DNA from: Anisakis pegreffii
Lineage: Eukaryota > Nematoda > Chromadorea > Rhabditida > Anisakidae
Length of the DNA: 64,000 bases
Assembly: GCA_035041965.1 (NCBI GenBank)
Contig: JAPYMA010000328.1
Span: forward strand, 186,001-250,000
Direction of reading: 5' to 3'
Part shown: piece by piece, positions 27,695 to 41,915 of the stretch
How positions within the stretch are numbered: the first letter of the stretch is position 1
Layout: each line of letters opens with the position of its first letter
Program-made: the position numbers and the translations under genes
The notes under the pieces: generated by a model
Seen by the model: only the letters and a program-made list of their open reading frames with translations
The model's database searches: none
Told to the model about the DNA's origin: nothing

Positions 27695-30600
27695 CTGAAA
27701 GTTTATTCGTGCAATTTCGATATTTTAAAAACATGCCTGCAAATAACTGTATGAGTTTGCTTGTTTAGTCACAGTTGAACGATTGCATCCGTAGTCAACT
27801 GATTGTGCATTTCGGTTTCGTGCGAATTTTGCAATTTTATCAAGCGCTTCTTGTTTCGATACGGCAAAAAATGCAGCAGATGAGGAAATTCAACAAGCAC
27901 TTAGTCAGGGCTGTCAATGCAAAATCTTGTTAGAGTTGTGGAATTGAATTCTGGTACAGGTTGTGGGTCGCTACGATGTAATGGCGCATCTCTATGATGG
28001 AACATTTTATCAGATGTTGCGGGAAAATGCTTCAAGCATTCAGAGTATTGTGGACATGGATCCCATTTGGTGAAATATGTTGAATTTGAAGAGTGAGGAA
28101 ATTTTTTGTGAACATATCTTTTGAAATGATTTATTGTGTGGATGTAACACGATTTGACATCGATCGTCGCTTCACAGTGGTCGTCTCTCTCACAGATGGA
28201 TATATGTATGTAGACATCAAAAACATTCTTCACATTAATGCAGTTAGTTGTATCACTCAAATTTAGTACATTGTTGTGCAGATCATTTATTATGGTCTAT
28301 TGGCAAATGATTTTGACAGTTTTTGCGATACTTATAGATCATCTTAGCGATCAATCAAATCCAATAATGTTCTCCCATTATAGTTTTTGTGTCTTTCGAC
28401 AACTTTTAAAGTCTTTCTCTCAGTCAATAAGTCGAAACTCAACGAATCTTAGTCGATAGGTCAATGATCCTCTTAGTATATACAATTACGTTTCCTATTT
28501 TTGGTGATTTATCATGTATGAAAATTCACTGATAAATACACCATCATTGCTTACCAAACTCGAAAATCTTTCCTTTCATCAATAAATGTTTTTCCAGTTG
28601 TAAGCTAATTGAACATAGAGCAGCAATTTAGCTGTTGAGATACGAACAATGTGATTGGATAATGTGATTGGATATGGAAGAATAATAGAAAATCCAGTAT
28701 TGAAAAGAAGATGTGAGATGAACAATGGGAATTGAACATTCGAATGAGCGTTTGCTTAGGAATGGGTGAAAAAATAGAGAATGGAACAAAAAATGAATTT
28801 GACGAGTATTCATTGTTGTTTTTTCATCAAATTACCAACTTCCGTCAAATTGCCCTTTGTTTCGTGCAGTTATGAGATGTTACATGTGATTTAACGAGTA
28901 CTATTTTGACGAGTCGACAGCTTTGATTTGCTTTGTTTTACGAAGAAACAAAAATGATAATACAAGCAAAAAGACAGATTTTCGTCTCTTTATCAGTCAG
29001 TTGGTAGCGAAGAGATTTGTGCAAATCAAAGAAAAAAAATTCCGAATCACGTTCTCTTTTTTGACAACGAATTTCATTGATCGACTGGGCAACGAGACTT
29101 TCACAACAGTGCGAGCACAAAAAAATTCTCTTCAAAATTCTTCATTTCATTTTAAAATCTTAACTGAACAGTGGAATGAAAAAAAGAACACGTGAAATTG
29201 TGAAGAGAGGATTCACTAATAAAATATTCCAGAAATTGGTAGTTCTTGAGAGGAGATAGTCGGAGAAGGGAAGACGGATAAAGGATCTCATCTGCATGTG
29301 CAAGCGAAAACAATGTAAACAGTACTTCATCCGCATTTGTGTTCATTCAGTTTTAATTAAATCGAAACCCTGCAATGTTCTACCATACCCTAAGCTCATA
29401 GTCAGTACCACATCTATCAAATGGAAAAAAATTTCTGTTCACAAAATTCAATAATTACTCATCAAAAACAAATTTTTCACCAACTAATTTGCCACCGAAT
29501 GCACCTTCGAAACATTTGTCGAAATGCAGTGATTAATACAGTGATTAACACAGTAACAGGATATTCAATCGAATGATCAATTCGAAACGTTCATAAGCTT
29601 GCCTAAAAAATGGATTGAAACCAATATTTTTTCGTTGCACTTCCGATGCATTGAAATGACTGAGTCACTGTCTGACGTGAGTGAAATCATATCAAGAGAT
29701 TACCACTGAAAACAAATGCTGTTTTATGAGAGGAAAGGGAAAGGAATTTTTTGTTTCAGTTGATTAATTCAAGGGACGATCGCTTGAAATTGGATAAAAA
29801 TTTCTAAGTTCTCTTGAGGAAAATGTTATCTTGAGATTTTAATGTGCTTTTTCGCCAGTTCTCCCATACCGAATAACTTCCCAGTTGACAAGCGATTTCG
29901 AAGAGAACCCTATTGGGCGCAGATGTTACTTTGAGTGACGTTAAATCTTGGAAAAGCTTTTCAAGTGACGAATGCAATCTTTTCAACAGATCTTTCCATA
30001 AGTTGAGGAGGTTAAAACAGAAAATGGCCCATTGGGAGCTGCTGAATTTGTGAACAGATTAATGCAGCTTTCATGAGAAAATGTAAATTTTATTGCTTCA
30101 ATTAATGATTTATGTAAATCATTTCCATTTAGTGTGTATAATCCTTATCGTTTGAATCAGCCTAAACACCACGACAGATGGAACGACATTTTGCATTTTA
30201 GGCATTCAAATAGGATGTTTCTCTGGGAAGAATGATTATAAATTCATAACTGAGTGGACCGAATACACAATATAGCTATTATCCAAATGAAATTGTACTT
30301 CACTAAGAAGTTAGGTGCATACTCAAGATTTCAGTTCATATGGTAGTCTGATCGTCATTTCATATTTGATGTATTCGTCAGTTCAGTTGAATATAAGGAA
30401 TTTCACTAGACAAGCTTGATCACAATCTATGACAACTTCACACAAATTCAGCCTCGCTTAGAGACATTTTGAAATATTTTCGAAACAATTCGATTTCACG
30501 AAAAAATAAGATTGAATGCCGGCGTTGTTACCAGTGGAGTGTATGCAACAATCAGAATTTATTCGTGTCTAACCGTCATCGATCTTCGAACAATCCATCA

Positions 30601-33600
30601 TATTCACTTGAGCGTTGTTGTGTTCAATTCGAATTCTTCTAGTCGCACTCAAAACATCGTTGAATAATGTGGCGATGAGAGGAGAAAGAAGCAGCAGAAG
30701 TTAGCAAGCAGCAATAAGCATGCAATATTCTTGTTGATCAAAAACACCCGCCCGATTGAATGATTCATTGTTTGGATGAAATGAAATCATTCGATGTGAT
30801 CAACAAATTTATCATCAATTCAATCAATTCAGCAACGTCTATCCTCATTTTTTTGCATTTTGAAACAAACACTAACTGATTGAAGTTAAGTTTCGTTTCA
30901 TTCTGTTTCAAAATTTCATTGCTGATCAATAAACACAATGTCTCTACTCGAAGCAAACTCTTTCAGGTTTTATTGAAAATTTATAAACAGGAAATTCAGG
31001 CATTTTCAGGCACTTCTCTTATTGTTAGATAAATCTTCGCATAAAATTCTTTATAACCAAAGTTGATTTTTGCCTATTGCGTTAATCAATTAGGTGTATG
31101 TATTCCCATAAATATTCGTGTATTCAAGGTTTCTAATTGCTCGGAATACGCATTAATTCGTTAGTTTTATCAACGATACAGAACCATCTTCTAAAACGTG
31201 ACTGAAACCAAGAATAGACACGAATTAGCACCTGTGACAAATATGATCATATCAAAAATGCGTGGTGACGATGGTGGGTATTAATCGATATTAATGGTCT
31301 ACTACTGTTTGCTGAAGAGAAGTGGCAGTTCGTATTTCATGTTATGTTACAATTTATTGCCGGGCTTATCTTATCGAATAGACACAGTTGTGATTACGTT
31401 TCAGCATGTGATCAACTCATCGTTTCGCATTGATTGAAATTGATAAGAACTCATCAAAATTTTTCCAATTCATCACGTCACATCAAATGTAAAAAGACAC
31501 CCTTCATAGATATCTTGCGTCGGGTCGTTGCTGTTTTAATGATAATTGAATTGAACAGCACTCAAACGAAGTGATTGGTTCAGGTAAACTGCATTGGTAA
31601 TTAGTGTCTGTTAGTGTGATCATATCAAAATCAAGCAAAAATCATGCGCAAGCGGATCTATCAAATGGACCAATTTCGATCGTATTCGCAACTTTTTCAT
31701 ATGCTCGTTAAAGACAAATCACAAAAGCCATTAAAATTTTAATGTCAATCATAATGATCAATGTTCATAAAAATTCATCATTGTTGATCATAAAAATTGA
31801 TCAAAACACCATAAAATTTTGTATTTTCAAAATTATGATTGATGGCCGAAAGTGGAATTCGTATAGCCAAAATTTACCGAAAAGAGTTTTGTTGTTTGGT
31901 ACGGAAATGAATTTGAGATCTGAGAAATCAGGTTTGAATGGCATAAAATGAACGAACGAATGCAACAAGTCAACCAAAAATCATGCTCATCAGAAAAATC
32001 CTTTATAGTGGAATAAGATAGAGGAAAGAGAAAGAAAATCAAATCAGAAAAATGCATCAAGAGGAGAGCTGTTTGCACGTTTGCGTTTGTGAAAAAACTC
32101 TTTATGAAATATCAATTGAATCAAATCGACAAAAAAGTGATCAATTGTGATTGAAAAGCTGAGTGATCGGATGATTAAAATCACATGAGTGGAGCGGATT
32201 ATCACTTTTTTGATGATGCTTATTTGGACAGGTGTTGTTGTTGCATTGTCTGACTGTTGACTAATAGTAAGCATCGTCGCTGCTGAAAAACGACGAAACA
32301 AACCGATAGCGAGTGCATTTCACAACAACGAAAACCTACCACAAAGCGAAATCTATCTCAAATTTTTGTTTTTCTGATTGGATAATTCGCTCTCGAAACA
32401 TTAATCTTAAATCTGCGGTATTATTTGCCGTCATTAATCTATCTCACTGAAATGACTTTGTTTTCTAGAGACTTTTGATTGACAATAAGCCTATGACAGC
32501 ACCTACATCATACTCATTATAACGAGTGGAGTACTCATGATAACCAGGATGTCGATATAAATTATTGAAGATATATTCAAATCAGCAAAATAATGATGTT
32601 CATTATTGCCCCATCAGTATGACTGATAATGAGATGGTACTTGAACATGCTTGGGTAAAGATTTTACTCATATTCTGAATGAAGTTTGAGCAAAACAATT
32701 GCACGCATTTGATACGATCATATGGTAGAATGCTGATGAATAAAAATTCTAATGGACAGGTAAAGTGATGAATAGCTGTATCAAGCCAAGTATGCGCTGA
32801 CTGCATTTTATACTTGAATTCTCAAAATTGCTACTTTTCTCCTCGCAATTAAATAAAATCGCGTATAATTCATCACAAGAAACAATCCTCATTTCTTTTC
32901 CTGCCCACACTACGAATGTTTCAGCAGCACAAGAACTGTACAACGATTCACGTGCATTCCTTGATGGGTTTCAGAATGCAATGAATGCGAGTAACGTATA
33001 TGCAAATGAATATTTTCATAGTATCGCTCTTTTAGCTGCAAAAGAAGATGCTTTATAAGTTTTTATATTCTCTCTTCTTATGCAATCTTATGCAATCTCA
33101 TCTCACTATCGGCAAGTTGACCTTACTAAAGTCGAATGAACGATTAGAAATGGTAACATCGAAAATCATGAGTTTAATGTGGAGAGGTAACGAGGCAAGG
33201 CCAGAAACTAGTAGTCGGATGCAGAATCGGTCAGAAATAAGTTGAACGGATTTCGTCACCAAGTTGAGCCGAGTCAATTTGATAAGAATTTGATATTCTC
33301 TTCTCAATTTGATATAATCAATCTGATATTCTCCTCTCTTCGATAAGAATCAAGCAGAATCAATCTCGTCTATTGCTCTGATAAGAAATTAACAAGAATT
33401 GGAATAATCTGCAAAAAGGGATAATCGAGCTGCTGCTGAGTGATGAACAGTCGTGCCAACGATGAGTATGGTTAATTTATGGTAGATAATTCAAAACTTA
33501 TTCCCGTTAATCTTTCTCTCCTTTTTGTCTCCTCATCGGCAGCATCCCAAATTTATTATCGCTTGTTATGGCGAATTTATTGCCTTTATGAGAGCGTTTT

Positions 33601-36413
33601 TTTTCCTTCTGTGAACGTTTTTGCCCTCAGTGAGCACAATCAGTCGACGGCAAATTTATGATGGGTTGTTTGTATAGGAATCGAGCATAAACAATCAAAT
33701 GTAATCTAACTAATTTCAATCTTTTTTCTCAAATGTTTACGAGTTTCGCATAAAAATGTAATTTCCTCTTTGCTGGTCTCATTTCAGAACGCATCGAGTC
33801 GATTCAAGTGTAACATATTTCGTTTCACAACTCAAAACCTGGTGATTTAATTCCGAATCACCCGCCATCAATCAACTGGACATGCTACGGACAGGAAGGA
33901 AGAAACGCTCCGCAATCGTGCCGAATTGCTGAGCAAATTTTCGTTTGCAAATGAAATTCAACGATTTGTTCATACTCCACTAGAGACGTTGAGCGAGTCG
34001 TCTAAGCGTCAACATGTGACAACGAGTAGTTTTTTAAGCCGCTTATCAGACACACAGCATTCATAAGCCGAGAATTTCAAGCCGATTATTGACGAAGGTT
34101 AATATGATTAGTGGTTTCTTTTGTACATGTGAATATGTTTGAGTCTGCAGTGAACAGTGCTCCGATAATGTGTCAAATGTTTACGTTGGGTTGGCACTTT
34201 CATTTTTTAAGCTGATTACATTCAACAATTAATGCGGTCAATTTCTTAAGTAAATTGTAAAATCTAGAATTCTTTAGAATTTTAAATTTTACAATTTATT
34301 TTCGATAATAATTTAACTTTTCGCTATTGAAACATACATCATTCATTGTGTTGCTTTATGTAACTTCACAGAGTATTCATATGTTGAAAAAGACTGCATC
34401 GAAGAGATAAATCAATAGCGCTGAGAAAATGATTCAATGATTTTTTGCTCACAGTGATTAAGAATATGAGAATCTCTAGTGGTTGATGAGAATTTGATTT
34501 TTTTAAAATCCCAACGGACATACCCAATCCTCTTGCTTTCAAGCCGTTAGTGAACAATAGGCAATGCCGCTTCCTCAGTCATAAATGCATTTTAGCCGAT
34601 TTATACTTTTGCACTTTATGCATTCAAATCGAACAGATTCATAAGCAAATAAAAGACTCGTCGTCGTCAAAAAATGTGCGACAATTTTATGAGTTATTTC
34701 CGATTGTCATTAAAAATAAACACTCGAATTAATCGCTGCACGATGTCGCAAAAAATGTTCACTTTCTTATGCGCGCATCCGAGTACTCATTTGTGTCTGC
34801 GTTATTTCGTTGTTTATCTTTATTTATCTCCACTCATCTTTGAGACCAAATCATATAAGTCGCACTGTATCAGAAAATGCCGAAAAATGAATCGAAAAGA
34901 TTTGCAATCGCACCGGCAAAAGCGAATCACTGCAGTCAGATTACATGGAAAAGCGAAACAAAACCGATCAACTGACCATTGCTCTTGACGGTATCCGTAC
35001 TGGATGTGCAGACGATAATTGCAAAATGAAAATTATCAGTAGAAAGCAACTGCTCGAGAGCAGTCTCGCCTCAGTTGCTGACACATTGATCATCATAGTA
35101 ATGATAACAATAGTAATAAATGATGAAAACACTTGTAGTAATAGTAACAATAATGACAACGCTTGTTGGAATACGAGTAATGACAGCGGTAATAAGCAAT
35201 AAATGCTGGAAAATGACAATGTATTAGAGCGATTGCTGTTGCACTGACGGACGTTTTGCTGGGATATATGTGCTTGTCAATTTTTTGCGTGTCAATTTAT
35301 ATGTAGTAAGCAGGAAGAGTTTTTAACATGTGAGCTTATGTTTGAGCAAACAAACGGCTTTCGTATAGTTGATTGAATGTCATTAATAATGTAATTAGTA
35401 GTACCAGTCTCAAGATTTGCTAACAATAATATAATAGCAATTGCCACTCAAAATGCCAACTGGCAGACTGATGTCTTCGTCTTCTTTCTTTTTTTTTTCT
35501 TGCTGCACAATGAGCAGAACAATACTACAACGAAGATGTGATCCTAGCAGATATCAACTAAACGAGTCAACTCAAAAATCAACTCGATAATCCAATTCAA
35601 AAGTTGAGTTTCCTCCTCTGTTTCTCCTTCAGAAATGTCTCAAGCAGAATCTTTGTCGAGAATCGAGTCTAGAAAGCAGAAGAGAAAATGGACGAATAAC
35701 TGAACAATTCAGTCAGTCAATGAGCGATCAGCAATCAACGTTTAGGAATCACTCTGCAAGTAATAAGCGGATCTCGATTTGATATCTATCATCTGGTAGA
35801 AGAAGCTCTTTTTTTTATAGATATTATAGATGTTGGTATTTTTTATAGATCCTCAAAAAACTCCACTTTAATAATGATGCAAATAATAATGATGAAAAGT
35901 GACGATGGCTGAATGTAGCAAAAATATACGTGGTGATAATGCAATATATTAGCCGAGTAGTTTGTTGTGTTGTTAGCTGGAAAAATGCGAATTAGACGAA
36001 ACTTCGAATTGATTTATGATCAAAAACGAGCCAATGATCCAGTCATTTCACACTGAATAGGAAATCGAACGGCGGAGTAACTGTGATCGCAAATGAATTG
36101 CAGACGTACTGAATGAAACTGTGATTATTGGTTATTGTTTGTGGAGAGTATGGGGCGGTGCTAACTTCAAGATGAAATAATGATGCTAACTGATGAAGCA
36201 AGAAGACTACATTCGCTCAATTATATGATCAATTTTCCAGCAATAATCAGTCGAGTGGTCACCACCTCTAATGCTACTGCTTACTACTTGCTATTTAACA
36301 ATTATTAATAGTGTCATTTCGATAGCTTCCGTTTGATTGATTGCGAAGAAAGCAGCTGAACTAGTGACACTCCTAATCGATGACAATTCCCTTAATCTAT
36401 GCTCCTATTCACT

Positions 36414-36532
36414 CACCTGTCTCAGTTGCCTAATTAATGGCTTATCTGTTCGGCTTTAGGTATCGCTCTAATTGACCGTATCGCCTGACCCGAGTCACCT
36501 GTTTTAGCTACTGCTTTCACCCTCATCACCTG
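36414..36532. promoter_or_regulatory. Cluster of three CACCTG E-boxes (speculative)
   Basis: CACCTG occurs at 36414, 36496 and 36527 within 120 bp, in a patch less AT-rich than its surroundings. CACCTG is the core site for several bHLH and zinc-finger repressors. The position, between divergent genes and far from repeats, makes a regulatory element possible. There is no direct evidence of function. Confidence 0.2.
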
Positions 36533-37118
36533 GGTGACCTCTCGTTCGTGTCATCTTCCCTTTACGGCTCCTCATCACTGAGTTCGCATTCGGGTTATAT
36601 GTAGGTGGTGCTTGAACGTTAAGATCGATAGATCAATAATGAAACGATTCGCAATAGATCAATAAACAGATCAATAGTGATCAAAACGAATAAATTAACA
36701 TGAATTGACGGTTAAAATCACGAATGATTGAGTGCAAACGGCATTCACTTAACGCAGCCGTCAAAAAGCGAATCGTAAATCATGGATGAAAACTGATAGG
36801 ATCGCATAGCACGTCGATCAAAATTAGTGTTTGTAAAATTGCGACCATTTTTCAATCATCGAATCAGGGTTAAACGCAGAGATCGCTTTTTACTCATTAG
36901 ATGATGGCGGCCGGCATTGGAGAACGGTCATAAACAGAGCATAAAACAACGGTGATGGCGATAAAGTGATAAAATCACCAAATTTTTACTCATTAGCACC
37001 TGAAAAACGCAAGCCGAAGTGGTGATATTATCTAATGATTTCTTTACTGATTGCCGCTTGCGTAACAATACCGAAAATGAATGACATGTGAAAGTTTAAT
37101 GTGTAATATAATACAAAA

Positions 37119-37250
37119 TAAGTGTATCACGGAAATTGCGTAAAATATCGTGTTTTATCAAATCCCGGAATCCTGGGATTTTTCAGGAAATAAATCTTGG
37201 GATCGGGATTGAAAAGTCGAGGTCCCGGCATCCTGGACTTCGAACACTTA
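37119..37250. repeat. CCCGG/CCTGGGAT-rich dispersed-type repeat
   Basis: A patch of AATCCCGGAATCCTGGGAT and GAGGTCCCGGCATCCTGG words between TAAGTGT on the left and ACACTTA on the right. The reverse-complement right end AAGTGTTCGAAGTCC resembles the TAGTGTTCG terminus of the hAT-type element at 53132-53695. It is probably a short non-autonomous DNA element of a related kind, without a visible target duplication. Confidence 0.4.
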
Positions 37251-40200
37251 TGATCATAATTGAGCATTTGGATTTTGAAACAGAACCACTTTTGAGCTTT
37301 TAGGTAACTGCAAATGGTAAATCATTGTGCATCCGACTGATTTGGAATCACGCAAACACAAATATCGTTAAACCTTCAATGATGATCTGCATTTGAATGA
37401 ACACGTTTATATAACTTCGACATACTTTCTTCTATGTATTACAAAACATTCCGCATGTTCGCACAATTAGTGACATTTGAAAACAAATTCATCAAGGTTA
37501 CTTACTTTGAATGACATCTCAAAAACGCAAAAACTGAAACGACTCCAATAACTTAACTAGCAATTCAATTCGGGCGTTCGTTCGATAACCAATGTAGCAG
37601 TCACGAGATGCCTTCAAAACTCGTCTCAAAATCAAACAAATTCCAAGAGAGCAGCAAGCAATCGTTGTACTACAATGACATATTGAATAATGGTCTTAAA
37701 AAAAACCGAACATTCTTAAATAGTAAAAAAAGTGTTGTGGGCTCATTGTGATGTGATGACTTCCTTTTTTTTATGAATTCCTCTTGGAATTTGGTATGTC
37801 CGTTTCAATTTGTTGCGTTCTACATGACCGTGTTCGATTTCAATTTGCATCTTGCTAGATTATTGTCTCAAATTGCATTCAGTTCATTGTGCAGGTGCAA
37901 ATGAATCTTATGAGTGCGAGTGCAAAGGAATCCTACAGTTCAACTTTTTGCTGTTTAACAAGAGCATTAAAAAAAGTGTCGCGCCATTGATTCACAATGA
38001 CACGAATTTGGCTGAATGCAATTATACTTAACTGAATGAATGATTCTGATAGAAAATGACATACGATCTACTCTGTGAATGCATTTACAGCTGAAAAAGA
38101 GTTGTCATCCAAAAAATAAAACATGCAAAGCTGGATTATTAACAGACTCTCGGGAATGTTTTTGAAAGTAGTGGCACGCGTAAAATCACATAAAAGTGCT
38201 ATGTGATGAAAATTTATCGTCCGTCATTCGCATGAATCATTTTGTGGCATTTCCGTGCAAAAAAACCTAGAGGTAAATGATTTTAGGCAAACGTTGATGA
38301 GGAAAACCATTGAAATCAGTTATTGCATACCGTATGAACGCAAGGACGCAACAACAACAGGAACACTTTTTTGCATGGGCACCGAACAAGCTCGCATGGA
38401 ATGCTGCCGTCATGACAAAAAACGAACCATTAAAAGAGCGGAACTTACACTCAAAAGTATAAATGGAATGGACAGCACAAAAATAATGAATATTAATGAG
38501 AAGTGTAAAACTGAAACAATCCTAAAAATATAACAAATCTACGAGTATTTCATCTAGTCGAATCGAGTCAATGACCATTAAGCACTGATTGTGATGCGCC
38601 AAGCAGTTCGATCGGTTTTTTATTCAACTATTTGATTAATTAACTCTCTAAATCTTGCAAAGTATTCGTTCGTTCGCTGATTACAACTGCGAATTCTCGA
38701 TCCTTTCATGTTTTTTTTTCACCATTCAAACGTGTCGTCGTGTTGATGTTGAAGAGCAAAATGCGTCAACTCTTCCATCTTCATCTGCGAACGCCAGCGA
38801 TGTTTCCGAGCATTCTTTGCTTATTTGCAATTTCCAAATCAAATCGAAATGATAAGGTTATCATTCATTTGAAATATCACGAGTGTATCACCCGACTCTC
38901 TTGACAAAGCGTTGGACAGCCTCGGGGGAATGTCGAGAATATTTCGGGGAGAAAGTTAGAATATATAGAAAAGAATCACTCTTCCAGCATCAATTCATTA
39001 TTTATTCCAGATTGAAACGTTTTTTTTTTCAGTGGAGTTTTCACTGCAAAGTTTTTCTGAAGCAAAATCCTTCGTAATCTTATCGTGTTCAAATACTAAA
39101 TCATTTGATATCCACCAAAACATGCTTATCGAAGCAACTGACAGTAGTTCCCGAGGCGTTTGATGAATCATCTGCTAGATTGGAGCCTGCGGAGTCAACG
39201 AAGCAACAGATCGGGAATGTATTATCTGGGTGCAACAAAGAGAAAATGGCAGAAATTGCAGCAAGTTTACATTGCTGAACGTGTTTGATGTGATATCGTG
39301 CTGTGATGAACGTTTATGAAAGTGTTTAAATTATCGGCTCGAGGCGAGCGTTCAGTGATAAATTGCAACTGATAACTATTTAATGTGATTGGTTTGTTAA
39401 CCAATCAAAATGATCGATGATGATTGCAATTGTAACTAAAGGGCAACGTTTTTTCATCAATTTATCAAGTCAGCAATTCATCTTCTCGGCGATTTCAATT
39501 TTCTCAAGAAGATTTCTTCATGATTACTCGAGATAATTCGCTGCGAAACAACAACTCAATTTATCAACTCCACAAAGAGTCACATCGCCGAGATCCAAGG
39601 GATTGATAACGGTAAATATATCTGATCCTGAGCTCATCGCTAAATGAACATTCGAAACAAAAACCTAGAAGAATAACGCGTTGCTCGACACGAATACTGG
39701 TCACTATTTGACGTACTGTATCATCGCCCGTTCCAGATACCTCTGATTTTAATACGATTCAGCAGATGAATGATCCGAATTGCATTCAAGGTGATGAACG
39801 AATTGCAGGGCTATACAGCTTCTCAAGGTGCTCACTGTCAGCAAGAAGGATGCCGGAGAGTGAACGATAAAAGTGATCTCTCGTGATATGTAGTAGTGGA
39901 AGAAAGATATGTGTTAGTAGCTGCTGACCTGATAAATATATGGACTGACTTTTTGCCGACCTTATTCCCTTGCAGATTGAGAGAACTAAACGAATCTGAA
40001 TTAGCCAGTATGGCAATGTCGTGATTTCTCAAAACCTATCACTCATATGAGTGAGATTATTGGGTTTTCAGCGAATTGAACGCAACCTCAAGTTGTTTCT
40101 AGTGGAACTGCATTGGAGACATTATTCTGCAAATGTGTCTTCAAACCAAAGGATTCCATTGACTGATTACCACCGAGTCTGAAGTAGACATCTCTGTTTG

Positions 40201-41486
40201 TAAAATAAAATGTTGTTTTGTTCAATTTATTTTTTAAAATTTCGTCGATAGTCAATCCGGCTTAATCAACAAATTCATCATTACGAATACACAAAAGTGC
40301 AACAGCAAAAAATGTCATGTTTTTATGCGAATTATTGCAAAATCCTTCAAATACTTTCAAACAATCGTCGGAGCGACTTTTAAAAAGGTCACTTCGTTGT
40401 TGGTTCTTCGACCGCTTCTGACTTATTGAACAATAATATTTTTTGTTTTCGTTCGAATCACTGACACGAAATAAATCCGATTTTTTTGGCGAAGCAATTT
40501 GAAATTGCATCCATTGTCCATAAACTCTTTGTTGCATAAAAATAACTAATCCACTTCACCGACAAAGTGTGCTTATTGTTACAACAACTCAATTATAAAA
40601 ATGGTTTGTTTCTGATCTGAGTCATGGCCCTGCTTAAATTTGTTGAAATCATATTAATTCTTTTTCCAAATTTTCAAAATCAATTCAAATTTCAAATTTT
40701 CAAATTGAAAAACAATATTTGAAATTATGTGTTACATTCATAAAAATTGATGTCAGGTATTGTTTGAAGTGCAAAATAAGAGTACTTTCCCGTCTTACAC
40801 CCAAAAGAAGCACCGACCCAAAAACGAATCGAGGGGCGGGGGTCCGCTGAGGCTAATTATGGATGAATGAGTAGTGATGAAATGGTAAAGTGATTCAGTT
40901 CGATCATATTTAAATACTAACCTAAAGATTCAGTGCACAGAACCAGCACGAACAAGCTTACAGGTTAGCCTTCTAGAAATTCAACTGTGTTGGTCGAAAA
41001 ATGTGGGTCCCTCGTCAGTAACGGAATACCTCAGCTAAGATGTTCGTTTGGTATTGTGATTTCATAATAGTGACTGTAATCGGCAACGACGAACAAAAAA
41101 ATCCTGATACTGAATTCTATTCGGCATTTTGTTAACGGATGAGCGGATTCTATCAGACAGTTTGTTAACAGATGAGGCATGTCAATGTTGACACAACTAA
41201 CCAACAGTGATAAAAAGTGATCATTAAGCGCATTTACGTCACCGAAAAAGTCAAGCATTGACTTTGGAAAAGCCGTTGAATAAACAAATTTCATCGATTT
41301 GGCTGAGATTTAATTCCGAAAAACTTGAACACAGCACTCGACGAACACAGCACACAACCTTTTTCGAATGCCATTCGAACTTTTTATGTTTTGAACAGTT
41401 TAGTTTATAATCGTATCAACATTCCAAAAGGAAAATACGTTTATTCGTTTAGGTACATCTTTCATTCATTTATTTTCCAGGTGTAT

Positions 41487-41810
41487 GATCACCTGCGTGA
41501 TCGGACAATTTGCCTAAGGACAGTTTGCTTATTAGGCAAACTATCCATTAAAAAGCGTCCGTTAGGCAAGGTTGTCCTTAGGTAAAACGTCTTTAGGCGA
41601 ATTGTCCGAGTACCGATCATCTGGTACCCGGACAATCTGCCTAAAGACGTTTTGCCTAAGGACAGTTTGCCTAAAGACACATTGCTTAACGGACAGTTTG
41701 CCGATTGGACAAAATATTCATTAAAAAACTGTTCGTTAGGCAATGTGCCTTCGGGCAAACTGTCCTTAGGCAAAACGTCTTTAGGCAGATTGTCCGGTCA
41801 CGTGATGATC
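41487..41810. mobile_element. Foldback element built from GGACA/TTTGCC minisatellite words
   Basis: A 324-bp inverted structure. The left end (GATCACC then CGGACAATTTGCCTAAGGAC) is mirrored by the right end (GTCTTTAGGCAGATTGTCCG then GATGATC), with inverted repeats of about 40 bp. A second dyad in the middle surrounds GAGTACCGATCATCTGGTACC. The interior repeats the words GGACA, TTTGCCTAA and TTAGGCAAA in both orientations. The same words form the tandem array at 44.7-44.95 kb. Open frames through it are an artefact of the repeat. Confidence 0.65.
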
Positions 41811-41871
41811 TATTGCTGAACGGTTAACAAACCATTTGTGGATAAATTTGTGCAGGTTAAGCACAAGTACG

Positions 41872-41915
41872 AGCGTGAACCTGACGTCAGGTAACAGCCT
41901 GACCTCAGGTTCACG
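41872..41915. repeat. Short perfect-arm hairpin
   Basis: GCGTGAACCTGA and TCAGGTTCACGC form a 12-bp stem with about 20 nt between, followed by a partial repeat of GGTAACAGCCT. This could fold in RNA or be a decayed inverted-repeat element. No gene lies next to it. Confidence 0.35.

Noticed and set aside
27840..27910. Candidate signal peptide for the metalloproteinase on the minus strand (KCLLNFLICCIFC)
   Set aside because: The frame has no ATG, stops soon after, and no donor joins it in phase to the exon at 27694.
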